A stretch of 64,000 nt of DNA from Alteromonas mediterranea DE (GTDB lineage: Bacteria; Pseudomonadota; Gammaproteobacteria; Enterobacterales; Alteromonadaceae), in assembly GCF_000020585.3 (NCBI RefSeq), contig NC_011138.3, forward strand, positions 783,562 to 847,561, read 5' to 3'. How positions within the stretch are numbered: position 1 is the stretch's first letter; each line of letters begins with the position of its first letter. The notes under the pieces were generated by a model. It worked only from the letters and a program-made list of their open reading frames with translations, was not told where the DNA came from and searched no databases. Positions 1 through 8,290 of the stretch are shown piece by piece. Made by a program: the position numbers and the translations under genes.

Positions 1-83
1 TCATGGCGCTTACCCTCTGCACCACCTTTCGGCTTATGCACTTTTACCGGCGTAACGGTCTTTACCGGTATTTTTTCATTCAT
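1..83 (-). CDS. Partial unknown protein, N-terminus only
   Basis: An ATG on the minus strand at 81-83 opens a frame that runs off the left edge; 27 codons are visible. The peptide starts MNEKIPVKTVTPVKVHKPKG and is basic and rich in Pro, Val and Lys, with no signal peptide. An AAGG ribosome-binding site lies about 7 bases before the ATG, which supports a true start. The fragment is too short for a family assignment, and no function is proposed. Confidence 0.5.
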   Translation of the reverse strand, partial: MNEKIPVKTVTPVKVHKPKGGAEGKRH

Positions 84-520
84 AGCTTAACCTTATGTAG
101 ATGTAGCGAACTGCCTGCGCAGTATAACTGCGATCTCAACATCGTATTTAATATAGATCAATAATGGGGCGTATGATCTAACTTTTAGGACTTTCAGTCA
201 ATACTGAAAGTTTAGAAATTTCACGAATGACATAGCGTAACGCGTTGATTTCTCGTTTAACCGTAAACACTTTTATACAGCTCGTGAAAATCGTTCTAGA
301 TGCGTACTACTATACATGAGTATAGATTGTCGTATTTACAGATAAACCCGTAAGCCATTAATATCGGCGACAATATTATGGTCAAATACTGTCTAAATCA
401 TGTACATTAGACTTACTCTAAAATGGAATTTGGCAAAAAGAAGTTAGGTGATCTGTTTTTAAGTTGTGTGTAACTTGAAGCTATTTGTTTAAAACGTGCG
501 TCAACGTTAACTGGGAAGTT
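84..520. other. Intergenic region between divergent genes
   Basis: This AT-rich stretch separates the minus-strand fragment from a plus-strand gene and should hold promoters for both. It contains one perfect hairpin, CTTTCAGT-CAAT-ACTGAAAG at 191-210, without a T-run on either side, so it looks more like an operator or RNA structure than a terminator. No small RNA or tRNA was recognised. Confidence 0.4.
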
Positions 521-892
521 ATGTTAAGGTTCTTTATTATCGCGGCTGAAATAATCGTTCTGGTTTTGGTACTGCGATCCCCGTTTGTTCAGTACCTCTT
601 TGAGGATATCCAACACTCAGTGTCAGATTGGCTTGTGGCTTTTTCTACCTTGCCAGAACGCAAAGAGTTAGGAAGCCTGCAGGATAAAATTAATATTGAG
701 TTAAGCCCGCTGAAGCCCTATCAGCAAACCTACGTGAAGCAAATAACGGTTAGCAGTGCCAGTGTGAAGCGCTTCTACCTTACCTATTGTGAAAATGACG
801 ACATAAACCCAAATTTTACGGGAACTAAACGCGCTCAACTTTGCCTAATCATCAAGCAGTCACCGGTTATGCAGGTCGCCAAGCAAAACTAA
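521..892 (+). CDS. Small single-pass membrane protein, hypothetical
   Basis: A protein of about 123 residues. I chose the ATG at 521, preceded by GGGAAG, over an upstream TTG at 485 that would put polar residues before the membrane helix. Residues 2-18 are very hydrophobic (LRFFIIAAEIIVLVLVL) and form a membrane anchor or uncleaved signal. The remainder is hydrophilic, with two Cys residues (YCEND, QLCLI). It is probably anchored in the inner membrane with the C-terminal domain outside. It precedes the DUF3016 gene by about 110 bases. No family is recognised. Confidence 0.6.
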   Translation: MLRFFIIAAEIIVLVLVLRSPFVQYLFEDIQHSVSDWLVAFSTLPERKELGSLQDKINIELSPLKPYQQTYVKQITVSSASVKRFYLTYCENDDINPNFTGTKRAQLCLIIKQSPVMQVAKQN

Positions 893-1003
893 CCTAAGTT
901 TAACTCTGTAGGTGTGTAGTGCGCAGGGCGATTATAGTTCGGACAAACTATTTTTAAAGCTTGCTAACTTATGGTCGAATCGACTGAATTTAGGAGCATA
1001 AAA

Positions 1004-1549
1004 GTGAATAAACTACGTACTTTTTCTTGTTTGAGTTGCGCCGCAGCAGTAGGTTTACTAGCGGCTCTTGCTCCCTCCCAGGCAGCGGAAGTCAACATTA
1101 CGTGGGAAGAGCCTGAATCTTACAGCGATGTAAGGCCAACCAATGAATCGCGCAAACGTTTTCGCGAACGCACGTTAGAAGAGCTTGAGTCCCATATTGC
1201 AGAGCTAGCGAGTAGCTTACCGGAATCACAAGTGCTCTCTATGACAGTGACTAATGTAGACCTTGCCGGACAGGTATGGCCGAGCCAGTTTGTCGGCTTT
1301 GGCTCAGGTGCGGGAAGCGACGTTCGCATTATCAAACGCATCGATATACCGCGCATGACCTTTAGCTACACGTTAGCCAGCGAAGATGGCAAGGTGATTT
1401 TAAGTGCAAAAGATGTGAAGCTTAAAGATATGGATTTTATGGAGTCGAATATTCGTCGCAACCGAACAGAGTCCTTATCTTATGAGAAAGCCATGTTGAA
1501 TGACTGGTTTTCCGATACTTTTTCTACGCAAGTTGCCGCAACGAATTAG
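1004..1549 (+). CDS. DUF3016 family periplasmic protein
   Basis: The start is a GTG at 1004 with AGGAG 7 bases upstream; starting at the ATG at 971 would add 11 polar residues before the signal peptide. Residues 1-28 look like a Sec signal (KLRTFSCLSC, hydrophobic core, cleavage after SQAA). The mature protein, beginning EVNITWEEPESYSDVRP, resembles the DUF3016 family of about 180 residues found in Alteromonadales and relatives. The function of that family is unknown. Its many charged residues and absence of membrane segments point to a soluble periplasmic protein. A strong terminator follows at once, so it is probably transcribed alone or with the preceding small gene. Confidence 0.75.
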   Translation: MNKLRTFSCLSCAAAVGLLAALAPSQAAEVNITWEEPESYSDVRPTNESRKRFRERTLEELESHIAELASSLPESQVLSMTVTNVDLAGQVWPSQFVGFGSGAGSDVRIIKRIDIPRMTFSYTLASEDGKVILSAKDVKLKDMDFMESNIRRNRTESLSYEKAMLNDWFSDTFSTQVAATN

Positions 1550-1590
1550 GGCAGCTGCAGAGCACATTGCAAGCAGAGACTTAAGGCAAT

Positions 1591-1624
1591 AAAAAAGGTC
1601 ACTTCAATGAAGTGACCTTTTTTG
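1591..1624. terminator. Bidirectional rho-independent terminator
   Basis: A long perfect stem (AAAAAGGTCACTTC paired with GAAGTGACCTTTTT) with a 3-base loop has A- and T-runs on both sides. It can end the DUF3016 transcript on the plus strand and the acyl-CoA dehydrogenase transcript on the minus strand. A second hairpin at 1631-1655 (CGGCTTATC/GATAAGCCG) lies next to the dehydrogenase stop. Confidence 0.85.
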
Positions 1625-1672
1625 TGCCTTCGGCTTATCAGAAGTAGATAAGCCGAGCTTAGCTGTTATATT

Positions 1673-3433
1673 TTAAAGGTAATCAAACTCATTACCTGAA
1701 ACGGCGAGGGTACTTTCTGGGCCTGCTTTATATGCGGCTTTGTGAGCATCGCGACGTACAAGAATTCTCTCCATGTAGAAATCACGAGTTTTCATCTTCG
1801 ATGCCGCGAGCACTGCATTGCCGACATGCTGAGCTTTGTCAGCCATACTGTACCAAAGTACGCCAATGAGTGAATACGCACTGTAAGCTAGATAATCGCA
1901 GGCTGCTGAGGCTGCCGTAGTCGCATCCATACCTAAGCAATCAGCAGAAGAGGCGCGCCAATCATCAAGGATGCCTTGCGCAAGATTTTTCGCTTCGCTG
2001 TCTTGTATATCGCCAACTAAAGCAGAGAATGCCTTATAGGTCGCTTCCATCATTTGACCACCATCGCGGGTTAGCTTTCGGCCTATTAGGTCAAGCGCTT
2101 GAATGCCGTTAGTTCCTTCATAAAGCATAGCAATGCGCACATCACGCATAAGCTGCTCCATTCCCCACTCGCGAATAAAGCCGTGGCCACCGAACACTTG
2201 AACACCTAAGCTTGTGGTTTCAAGGCCCATATCGGTCATAAAGGCTTTACAGATTGGCGTTAAGAATTGCAGAATTTTCTCTGCATCTTCTTTTTCTTGC
2301 CCTTCACCGAGCTTCTCAACGTCCATAAATTTCGCATAAAAAAGCGAAAGGGCGCGGCAGCCTTCTATCAGAGACTTTTGAGTAAGGAGCATTCGAGCTA
2401 CGTCAGGTTGAAAGACAATAGGGTCAGCTTTGCCGTCTGGATTTTGAATACCTTGAGGCGCGCGAGACTGCACACGCTCACGTGCATAAGTCAGTGCACC
2501 CTGGTAAGAGGCTTCAGCAGCCCCTAAACCTTGAAGGCCCACTTGGAAGCGCGCGTCATTCATCATGGTGAACATACAGGCTAGACCTTGGTTTTCTTCA
2601 CCCACCAAGTAACCTTTAGCGCCGTCAAAATTCATCACGCAAGTAGGGCTCGCTTTAATTCCCATTTTGTGTTCAATACTGCCCACGGACAGGGTGTTTG
2701 CTTCACCTGGTTCATTGTTCGCATCTGGCAGGAACTTAGGTACTAAGAAAAGACTTATTCCTTTTACCCCTTTGGGCGCATCGGGAAGGCGGGCAAGCAC
2801 AAGGTGAATAACGTTCGAGCTCCAGTCTTGGTCTCCAGCCGTGATAAATATCTTGTTACCCGTGATCATATAGCTGCCGTCGCCTTGTGGCTCAGCTTTG
2901 GTACTAAGTAAACTGAGATCGGTTCCCGCATGAGGCTCGGTAAGGTTCATGGTACCTGTCCATTCACCGCTAATCAGTTTGGCAAGATAAATATCTTTAA
3001 GTTCTTTGCTAGCATGCTTGGTTACCGCAAGGGTAGCGCTTTCTGTAAGCATGGTGGTTAAACGCCAGCTTAGGTTTGCTGCATTTAGCATTTCGTGAAC
3101 AGGCACAGCCATCGTGTAAGGTAGGTCTTGGCCATCATACTCGGCTACCCCTAGCATGGCGTTCCAGCCATTGGCTACGTATTCTTGATAGGCATCAGCG
3201 AAGCCTTTTGGGGTGGTTACTTTCCCGTCTTCTAACTTACAGCCTTCTTCATCGCCTTCACGGTTTAAAGGGGCAACTACATCTAATGCAAACTTGGCAC
3301 CTTGAGCAATAATTTCATTCGCCAATTCGCTATCAAAATCGGCTATGCCAAGCTTTTGGTAGTGGGCATCAAGTCCAAGCCAATCTTTTAATAAAAACTG
3401 AAAATCAGTTGTTGGGGCATGGTACAGAGGCAT
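1673..3433 (-). CDS. Acyl-CoA dehydrogenase, C-terminally extended type
   Basis: An FAD enzyme of 586 residues that oxidises acyl-CoA thioesters to 2-enoyl-CoA. The start MPLYHAP at 3433 is set by AAAGGAG 8 bases upstream; a TTG further upstream is rejected. Domain order is a short N-terminal AcdN-type segment (residues 1-35), the N-terminal helical domain, the beta domain with LTEPHAGTDLS at 164-174, the C-terminal helical domain, and an extra C-terminal region after about 470. MLYEGTNGIQ at about 437-445 carries the probable catalytic Glu439. The length and extra tail fit the 590-residue bacterial group often annotated as long-chain or 3-methylmercaptopropionyl-CoA dehydrogenase (DmdC-like). 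Substrate cannot be fixed from sequence. No other beta-oxidation gene is adjacent. Confidence 0.9.
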   Translation of the reverse strand: MPLYHAPTTDFQFLLKDWLGLDAHYQKLGIADFDSELANEIIAQGAKFALDVVAPLNREGDEEGCKLEDGKVTTPKGFADAYQEYVANGWNAMLGVAEYDGQDLPYTMAVPVHEMLNAANLSWRLTTMLTESATLAVTKHASKELKDIYLAKLISGEWTGTMNLTEPHAGTDLSLLSTKAEPQGDGSYMITGNKIFITAGDQDWSSNVIHLVLARLPDAPKGVKGISLFLVPKFLPDANNEPGEANTLSVGSIEHKMGIKASPTCVMNFDGAKGYLVGEENQGLACMFTMMNDARFQVGLQGLGAAEASYQGALTYARERVQSRAPQGIQNPDGKADPIVFQPDVARMLLTQKSLIEGCRALSLFYAKFMDVEKLGEGQEKEDAEKILQFLTPICKAFMTDMGLETTSLGVQVFGGHGFIREWGMEQLMRDVRIAMLYEGTNGIQALDLIGRKLTRDGGQMMEATYKAFSALVGDIQDSEAKNLAQGILDDWRASSADCLGMDATTAASAACDYLAYSAYSLIGVLWYSMADKAQHVGNAVLAASKMKTRDFYMERILVRRDAHKAAYKAGPESTLAVSGNEFDYL

Positions 3434-3684
3434 GGATGACTCCTTTTTCAAACAAGTGTTTTAATTTTGCCTATTATAGTCACAAAAAGCGTAGTCGGAA
3501 TAGCCCGTTAAAGGAAAGTTAATAATAAATTTGTATTATGTTTATAGCAGTGAATGTAAGAGGTGTCAGGGAGAATAAAGAGGGCATACGTGCTTGCGCT
3601 AAGTTAGCTTGCATTTCTAATTGGCACTGGCATGCTTAGGCGAACTTTATTAAATGCAACAAAAAGAGCGTGGTACACAACGAC

Positions 3685-4491
3685 ATGTCATCACAAGATG
3701 TAACTTCAAGCGCGGTTGAGAGCACTGATAATGGAACGTATAAACACGCCACACGTCCTGTGTGTATTGTAACAGGCGGAAGCTTGGGGATAGGGCATGC
3801 GGTATGTAAGCTTTTTAGTGAAAATGGCTACCAGGTGATTAATCTTGATATCAGAGACTTTGAACACGCGCTACCTAACACAACGTGGAAGCCCTGCGAC
3901 GTAAGCGTGGTTAGCAACGTGGAAGCGGCAATTGCCGAGGTCTTGATAACGTATAAGCGTATTGACGCACTAGTGTGCAATGCGGGAATGCACGTTTCTG
4001 CCACTATCGAAGATACTGACGAAGCCTTGCTTGATAAGGTACTCAATCTTAATGTGAAAGGCGCCTACGCCGCTATTAAGTCTTGTTTACCTACCATGAA
4101 AGACCAGCGAAACGGTGCCATTGTGGTAATGGGGTCCGATCAATCTTTTGTTGGAAAGCGTAATTCATTTGCCTATGGGTTAACAAAGTCAGCACTCGCG
4201 TCGATAGCTAAAACTACAGCACTGGATTATGCGAGCTTTAATATTCGAGCGAACGCGGTTTGCCCCGGCACAATTGAAACGCCCCTTTTTCACAATGCTA
4301 TCGATAACTATGTATCACGCTCTGGCGCTGATAAAAACGAGGTGGTGGCAGAAGAAGCCGCTGCGCAGCCCATCGGTCGCTTAGGTCAGCCAGAAGATGT
4401 GGCCGAGCTCACCTATTTCTTGTGTAGTGATAAAGCGTCGTTTATTACAGGAAGTTTGTACGCGGTCGATGGCGGCTACACAGCGCAATAA
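3685..4491 (+). CDS. SDR-family NAD(P)-dependent sugar dehydrogenase (putative)
   Basis: A classical short-chain dehydrogenase of about 268 residues. It shows the dinucleotide motif TGGSLGIG (about 30-37), an Asp at the end of strand 2 (NLDIRD) favouring NAD, CNAG near 98, and the catalytic Ser151, Tyr164 and Lys168 (YGLTK). The C-terminal GSLYAVDGGYT is typical of the family. The start is uncertain: the ATG at 3685 has no clear Shine-Dalgarno, and a GTG at 3670 is possible. It is followed after 24 bases by a lactonase-like gene and faces a dehydratase and an aldolase. I infer oxidation of a free sugar at C1 in a non-phosphorylative route such as that for L-fucose or L-rhamnose. The substrate is not established. 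Confidence 0.8.
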   Translation: MSSQDVTSSAVESTDNGTYKHATRPVCIVTGGSLGIGHAVCKLFSENGYQVINLDIRDFEHALPNTTWKPCDVSVVSNVEAAIAEVLITYKRIDALVCNAGMHVSATIEDTDEALLDKVLNLNVKGAYAAIKSCLPTMKDQRNGAIVVMGSDQSFVGKRNSFAYGLTKSALASIAKTTALDYASFNIRANAVCPGTIETPLFHNAIDNYVSRSGADKNEVVAEEAAAQPIGRLGQPEDVAELTYFLCSDKASFITGSLYAVDGGYTAQ

Positions 4492-4515
4492 TAGCTAACA
4501 AGAGGTAAGGTAAAC

Positions 4516-5391
4516 GTGAGCGCTGCAACTCATTCTTGGATTGACCCACATGTTCATTTATTTGCTTTACAAGAAGGCGATTACCACTGGTTAAAGCCGA
4601 ACAATCCGCCGTTTTGGCCAGATAAAGATGTCATCGCAGAAAGCACTTACGAGCATCATTTACGTCGCGCTTCAAAGGGCAAGCTTACAGGGTTTGTTCA
4701 CATTGAAGCGGGGTTTGACAACGAACGCCCTTGGCGAGAAATCGATTTTCTAATGCGCCATTGCTCACTGCCTTTTCGTTCTATTGCGAGTATAGATTTA
4801 ACCTCTATGCGCGCTGGCAGCCTCATTGATACGTTGAAAAACTACGGTTCGGTTTGCGGCCTTCGCCATATATTAGACGAAAACGCCCACGCGCTTTTGA
4901 CCTCACCAAAGGTAAAGTGGGGATTAGGGTATATGGCTGCCCAAGGGTTAAGCTTTGAAGCTCAGTTTAACTTGGCCGGTAGGGGCGCTGTAAAAGCGCT
5001 ACTTGCCATACTTGAAACCTACCCTAGGTTACGGGTAGCCATTAACCATAGCGCAGTGGCGCCTGTTGAACTCAATAGCTTGGCATTTAAGCATTGGCAG
5101 CAGAATATTCACCACTTAAGTGAAACCAAGCAGGTAATATTTAAGTTCTCTGGGCTAGAAATGCAAAACCGCAACTGGCAGTGGCGGCGTGCCCAACCTC
5201 TTTTTAATTCGCTAGTTAATACGGTAGGCGTGGCGCAGTTAATGTTTGCAAGCAACTATCCACTTTGTCAGTGGCGCATGCCCTATGAAGCACTGTGGCA
5301 AGGCTTTCTTAATATGACAGCGCCGCTTTGTGAACATCAAAAGGCGGCGCTATTTTCATTAAACGCTAAGCAATGGTACGGCCTCGCTTAG
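4516..5391 (+). CDS. Amidohydrolase family 2 protein, putative sugar lactonase
   Basis: A protein of 291 residues starting with GTG at 4516 after AGGTAAGG. It belongs to the amidohydrolase_2 group of L-fuconolactonase and 2-pyrone-4,6-dicarboxylate lactonase. The N-terminal DPHVHLF carries His12 and His14, HIEAGFD follows near 79, and INHSAVAP lies near 175. The C-terminal motif that is often GSDWP reads ASNYP here, a variant with Asn in place of the usual Asp. The protein is cytoplasmic, with no signal peptide. It lies 24 bases behind the SDR dehydrogenase, so the pair probably makes a sugar lactone and then opens it. It ends tail-to-tail, 16 bases from the dehydratase gene. Confidence 0.8.
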   Translation: MSAATHSWIDPHVHLFALQEGDYHWLKPNNPPFWPDKDVIAESTYEHHLRRASKGKLTGFVHIEAGFDNERPWREIDFLMRHCSLPFRSIASIDLTSMRAGSLIDTLKNYGSVCGLRHILDENAHALLTSPKVKWGLGYMAAQGLSFEAQFNLAGRGAVKALLAILETYPRLRVAINHSAVAPVELNSLAFKHWQQNIHHLSETKQVIFKFSGLEMQNRNWQWRRAQPLFNSLVNTVGVAQLMFASNYPLCQWRMPYEALWQGFLNMTAPLCEHQKAALFSLNAKQWYGLA

Positions 5392-5407
5392 CTATTAAAG
5401 GTAACAC

Positions 5408-6592
5408 TTATTTCAGTGCGGTTACCGTCATGTGAGGCGAGCGATAAACTACCTCGTCATTAAGGTCGATACCAATTCCCGGTGTGTCAGGCGCCTCTAT
5501 AAAACCGTTTACTGGCTGAGGATCTTGAATACATAACTCTCGGTTCCAGTCTTTAATCGCGTAAGTGTGGTGTTCGTGAATTAAGAAGTTTGGAATTGCC
5601 GTTTCTAAATGAAGGCTTGCGGCCGTAGCTACCGGCCCGCCACACACGTGAGCCTGGACACGGACATCATAAATATCCGCATAGTCACACACTTTTTTCG
5701 CTTCGGTGAAACCGCCGCATAAACCAACATCCGGCTGAAGCACATCAATAGACTGGTCTTCAAGGTAAGGGCGTACATCCCAGCGATGATACAAGCGCTC
5801 ACCGCCAGCGATAGGCACGTTCACGTTTTTCGCCACTTTGTCGTGAAGCTTCGAGTTAAGGTAGTTCACGGGCTCTTCGTAATATAGGCAGCCAATTTCT
5901 TCAACAATGTCACCCAGCTGAATAGCGGTGGATGCGCCTAACAAGCTGTGGCATTCAAAAATAATGTCGCCATCTTCGCCCATGGTGTCTCTTATAGCCT
6001 GAAGCCTTGCTTTAAATAGTCTCAGCTCAGGTTTTGTAAATAGCTTGGTTCTATCGAAATGGGTATTGCCGTCTTTGTCATAAACGATAGGGTCTACTTT
6101 AACAGCGTCATAGCCGTCTTTAAGCGCTTTTTCCGTCGCGCGAGCGTAGTCAGCAGGGTCGTTAAGCTTAGTGACTTCTTTATCCCAATCGAACTGAAGC
6201 TGGCTGGCGTAACTACGCAGTTTTCCGTTTGTTTTACCACCTAGTAATTCATACACAGGGAGCCCTAGCGCTTTACCTTTAATATCCCAAAGTGCCGTGT
6301 CGATAGCACTCATCGCCGCGTAAATCACCGGGCCGCCTCCAAGCCCCCAAAAGCCTTCGCGAAGCATTCTCGACCACAGTAGCTCGGTATGGAACGGATT
6401 AAAGCCAATGAGCATCGCCTCGGCAATCTCTTTAATCATATGGGCGGCTGCACTGTGCCCCCAATCGTAAGCAAGACCTGCTTCGCCTACGCCAGTTATA
6501 CCTTCATCGGTGTAAACCCGTACGAAAACAGGGTTCCACTGTGGGCGTTTAGGGCATTCAATATCAAATATTTCTACTTTGGTGACTTTCAT
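5408..6592 (-). CDS. Enolase-superfamily (MR/MLE) sugar-acid dehydratase
   Basis: A protein of 394 residues of the mandelate racemase/muconate lactonizing enzyme family, most like the galactonate and mannonate dehydratase branch. The N-terminal capping domain runs to about 125, then the barrel. Probable metal ligands are Glu213 (FECHS), Glu239 (YYEEP) and Glu265 (AGGER). KVDP near 165 lies on strand 2, and the Asp288 (QPDVG) and His315 (QAHVCGG) pair is the probable general base dyad. The E-x-H on strand 3 is like the D-x-H of DgoD-type enzymes. The expected reaction is dehydration of an aldonic acid to a 2-keto-3-deoxy acid, with the acid supplied by the convergent SDR/lactonase pair. It lies 68 bases downstream of the aldolase gene, probably in one operon. 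The exact substrate is unknown. Confidence 0.88.
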   Translation of the reverse strand: MKVTKVEIFDIECPKRPQWNPVFVRVYTDEGITGVGEAGLAYDWGHSAAAHMIKEIAEAMLIGFNPFHTELLWSRMLREGFWGLGGGPVIYAAMSAIDTALWDIKGKALGLPVYELLGGKTNGKLRSYASQLQFDWDKEVTKLNDPADYARATEKALKDGYDAVKVDPIVYDKDGNTHFDRTKLFTKPELRLFKARLQAIRDTMGEDGDIIFECHSLLGASTAIQLGDIVEEIGCLYYEEPVNYLNSKLHDKVAKNVNVPIAGGERLYHRWDVRPYLEDQSIDVLQPDVGLCGGFTEAKKVCDYADIYDVRVQAHVCGGPVATAASLHLETAIPNFLIHEHHTYAIKDWNRELCIQDPQPVNGFIEAPDTPGIGIDLNDEVVYRSPHMTVTALK

Positions 6593-6660
6593 AGTATTAA
6601 AACAATTCCGGTTGAAAATTAGTTGGCGCAGCTATGGGTGTTCCGACAAGCGAGCGGCGT

Positions 6661-7428
6661 TTATTCGCAAAAGCTCGGATCTAACTTGTAGGCTTTGCGC
6701 AACATGGCAGGCCACGCTTTTTGTCCGCCGGTTTCGCCGCTGTGAACCACATTAGCCTGCGCGTAAATGCCATCAATGATGGTTTGCGGTATTTCTATGA
6801 CCTCTTCGTTAGACTGCATCAAGGCTAGCTGAATTTCACAGGCTCGCTGTAAATCGTAAAAGCGCATAAATGCATCACCAACACTTGGGCCTAATGTTAA
6901 TCCGCCATGATTGGGCAGAAGCATGTGATTCGTATCGCCTAAGTCATCCTGCAGGCGCTTTTTCTCGCTATCGTCAACCGCCAGCCCCTCGTAACTGTGA
7001 TAAGACAGCGAAGGCAAAGAGAACATAGAGTATTGACTCCAGGGCTTTAACCCTCCTTTCACAGATGCCACTGAGATAGTCGCTAACGTGTGTAAGTGAA
7101 TTACACATTGAGCGTCGTGGCGCACTTCATGGATGGCGCTGTGAATAGTGAAGCCCGCTGGGTTAATGCCGTAAGGCGTGTCATCCAGAATATTGCCTGC
7201 TAAATCGACTTTAACTAAATTAGACGCAGTAACTTCGTCAAAGGTTAGGCCAAATGCATTCACCAAGTAATGGTCGGTACCTGGCACTTTAGCTGAGATA
7301 TGGGTGTAAATAAGGTCGCCCCAACGCATATCTGCCACTAGGCGGTAGCAGGCGGCGAGGTCTACACGAGTTTGCCACTCTTTATCTGATACTTTGCCTT
7401 TAAGGCTTAAGGTTGGCAGTGAAAACAA
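6661..7428 (-). CDS. Class II aldolase/adducin family protein
   Basis: About 255 residues of the fuculose-phosphate aldolase/adducin fold. The zinc-site pattern is visible as VIHLHT (His-x-His) and LPNHGGLTLG. The start is a TTG at 7428 with AGGAG 7 bases upstream; an overlapping ATG in another frame hits a stop after eight codons, and a more distant TTG at 7479 lacks a Shine-Dalgarno. The protein starts MFSLPTLSLKGKVSDKEW. Gene order (aldolase, then dehydratase) suggests it cleaves or otherwise processes the 2-keto-3-deoxy acid made next door, but adducin-type members also include non-aldolases. That step is inference. Confidence 0.82.
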   Translation of the reverse strand: MFSLPTLSLKGKVSDKEWQTRVDLAACYRLVADMRWGDLIYTHISAKVPGTDHYLVNAFGLTFDEVTASNLVKVDLAGNILDDTPYGINPAGFTIHSAIHEVRHDAQCVIHLHTLATISVASVKGGLKPWSQYSMFSLPSLSYHSYEGLAVDDSEKKRLQDDLGDTNHMLLPNHGGLTLGPSVGDAFMRFYDLQRACEIQLALMQSNEEVIEIPQTIIDGIYAQANVVHSGETGGQKAWPAMLRKAYKLDPSFCE

Positions 7429-7493
7429 GCCATCTCTCCTATTTTTTGTGTGGAGACAATTTACCAATACCCATCGCAATGAACAATGCTTTG

Positions 7494-8039
7494 TCAGGGC
7501 TGGTTTATAACGAATTGGGTATAGCCATCGCGCAAGGGAATAAGATCATCCGCAAAGCGCATGGCGTTTTGGTCAATAACAAAGGGGTCTATTTTTGCTA
7601 ACCCCGTAATTCCTACTTGCGCCCAACGAGGTGCTTCAAACTTGTCTGGTAAGCTCTCTAGGCCGGCATCTAATTGGCACCCAAATAAAACTAACCCATT
7701 TTTGGTTGTTAACAGGTATTGGGATACTTCAACGTTAAAGCCCGTTTCTTCCCATGTTTCTCTGTGTGCGGTACAGGCGAGGGATTCCCCTTCACCACGC
7801 CCACCACCGGGAAAATCAAATTTCCCTGATAACCGATGTTCAACCAGCAATACTTTTGAGTTGGCTTTAATTAGACATGCGGCAGCGATAGGAGAAGCCT
7901 GTGCTTGCTGGTCTATATTCTGTTGCACCTGCACTAGAGAATTTGAAACACGACATATGGGCGGATCAGGCGATGGGTGAGTGCATGCGAAAAGCGTTAA
8001 AACAGCGAATATAGCTGATAAGCGAAATAAGATAGGCAT
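7494..8039 (-). CDS. Nudix hydrolase-domain lipoprotein
   Basis: A protein of 181 residues. The N-terminus has a lipoprotein signal (MPILFRLSAIFAVLTLFAC) with lipid-attachment Cys19 followed by Thr, so outer-membrane sorting is likely. A complete Nudix box spans 79-101: G79, E85, and R93-E94-T-W-E97-E98-T-G100. Nudix enzymes hydrolyse nucleoside diphosphates linked to another moiety and are normally cytoplasmic, so a lipid-anchored member is unusual. It lies 65 bases upstream of the aldolase on the same strand and may be co-transcribed. The substrate is unknown. Confidence 0.8.
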   Translation of the reverse strand: MPILFRLSAIFAVLTLFACTHPSPDPPICRVSNSLVQVQQNIDQQAQASPIAAACLIKANSKVLLVEHRLSGKFDFPGGGRGEGESLACTAHRETWEETGFNVEVSQYLLTTKNGLVLFGCQLDAGLESLPDKFEAPRWAQVGITGLAKIDPFVIDQNAMRFADDLIPLRDGYTQFVINQP

Positions 8040-8290
8040 CGAATTGGGTAAAATACTCTAAGGCTGTTAATGAAAGTTGTATAAGTAATGCAACATTAGA
8101 GACAGACTCTACGCAAAAACAAAATTAAAATAAAACAATAATGACGCAGTACACCAATGTAAGGTTAGGCTGTGCTTACTATGTCTAATAAGCCGCCGCG
8201 TTAATAAGCCATTATAGTGTGCTCGTACACCCATTGATCCCGTACCGAACACGGATATTCAGTGGGTACTTTTTACCTATAGGAAAGGTT

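Noticed and set aside
7561..7980. Plus-strand frame of 139 codons across the Nudix gene
   Set aside because: It is the mirror of the Nudix lipoprotein gene, which has a complete Nudix box and lipobox. The plus-strand frame has no recognisable domain and no Shine-Dalgarno.
4000..8000. Assignment of the four-enzyme cluster to the 3,6-anhydro-L-galactose (agar) pathway
   Set aside because: The enolase-family protein resembles galactonate/mannonate-type dehydratases rather than the cycloisomerase of that pathway, and no agarase or anhydrogalactose dehydrogenase is present.
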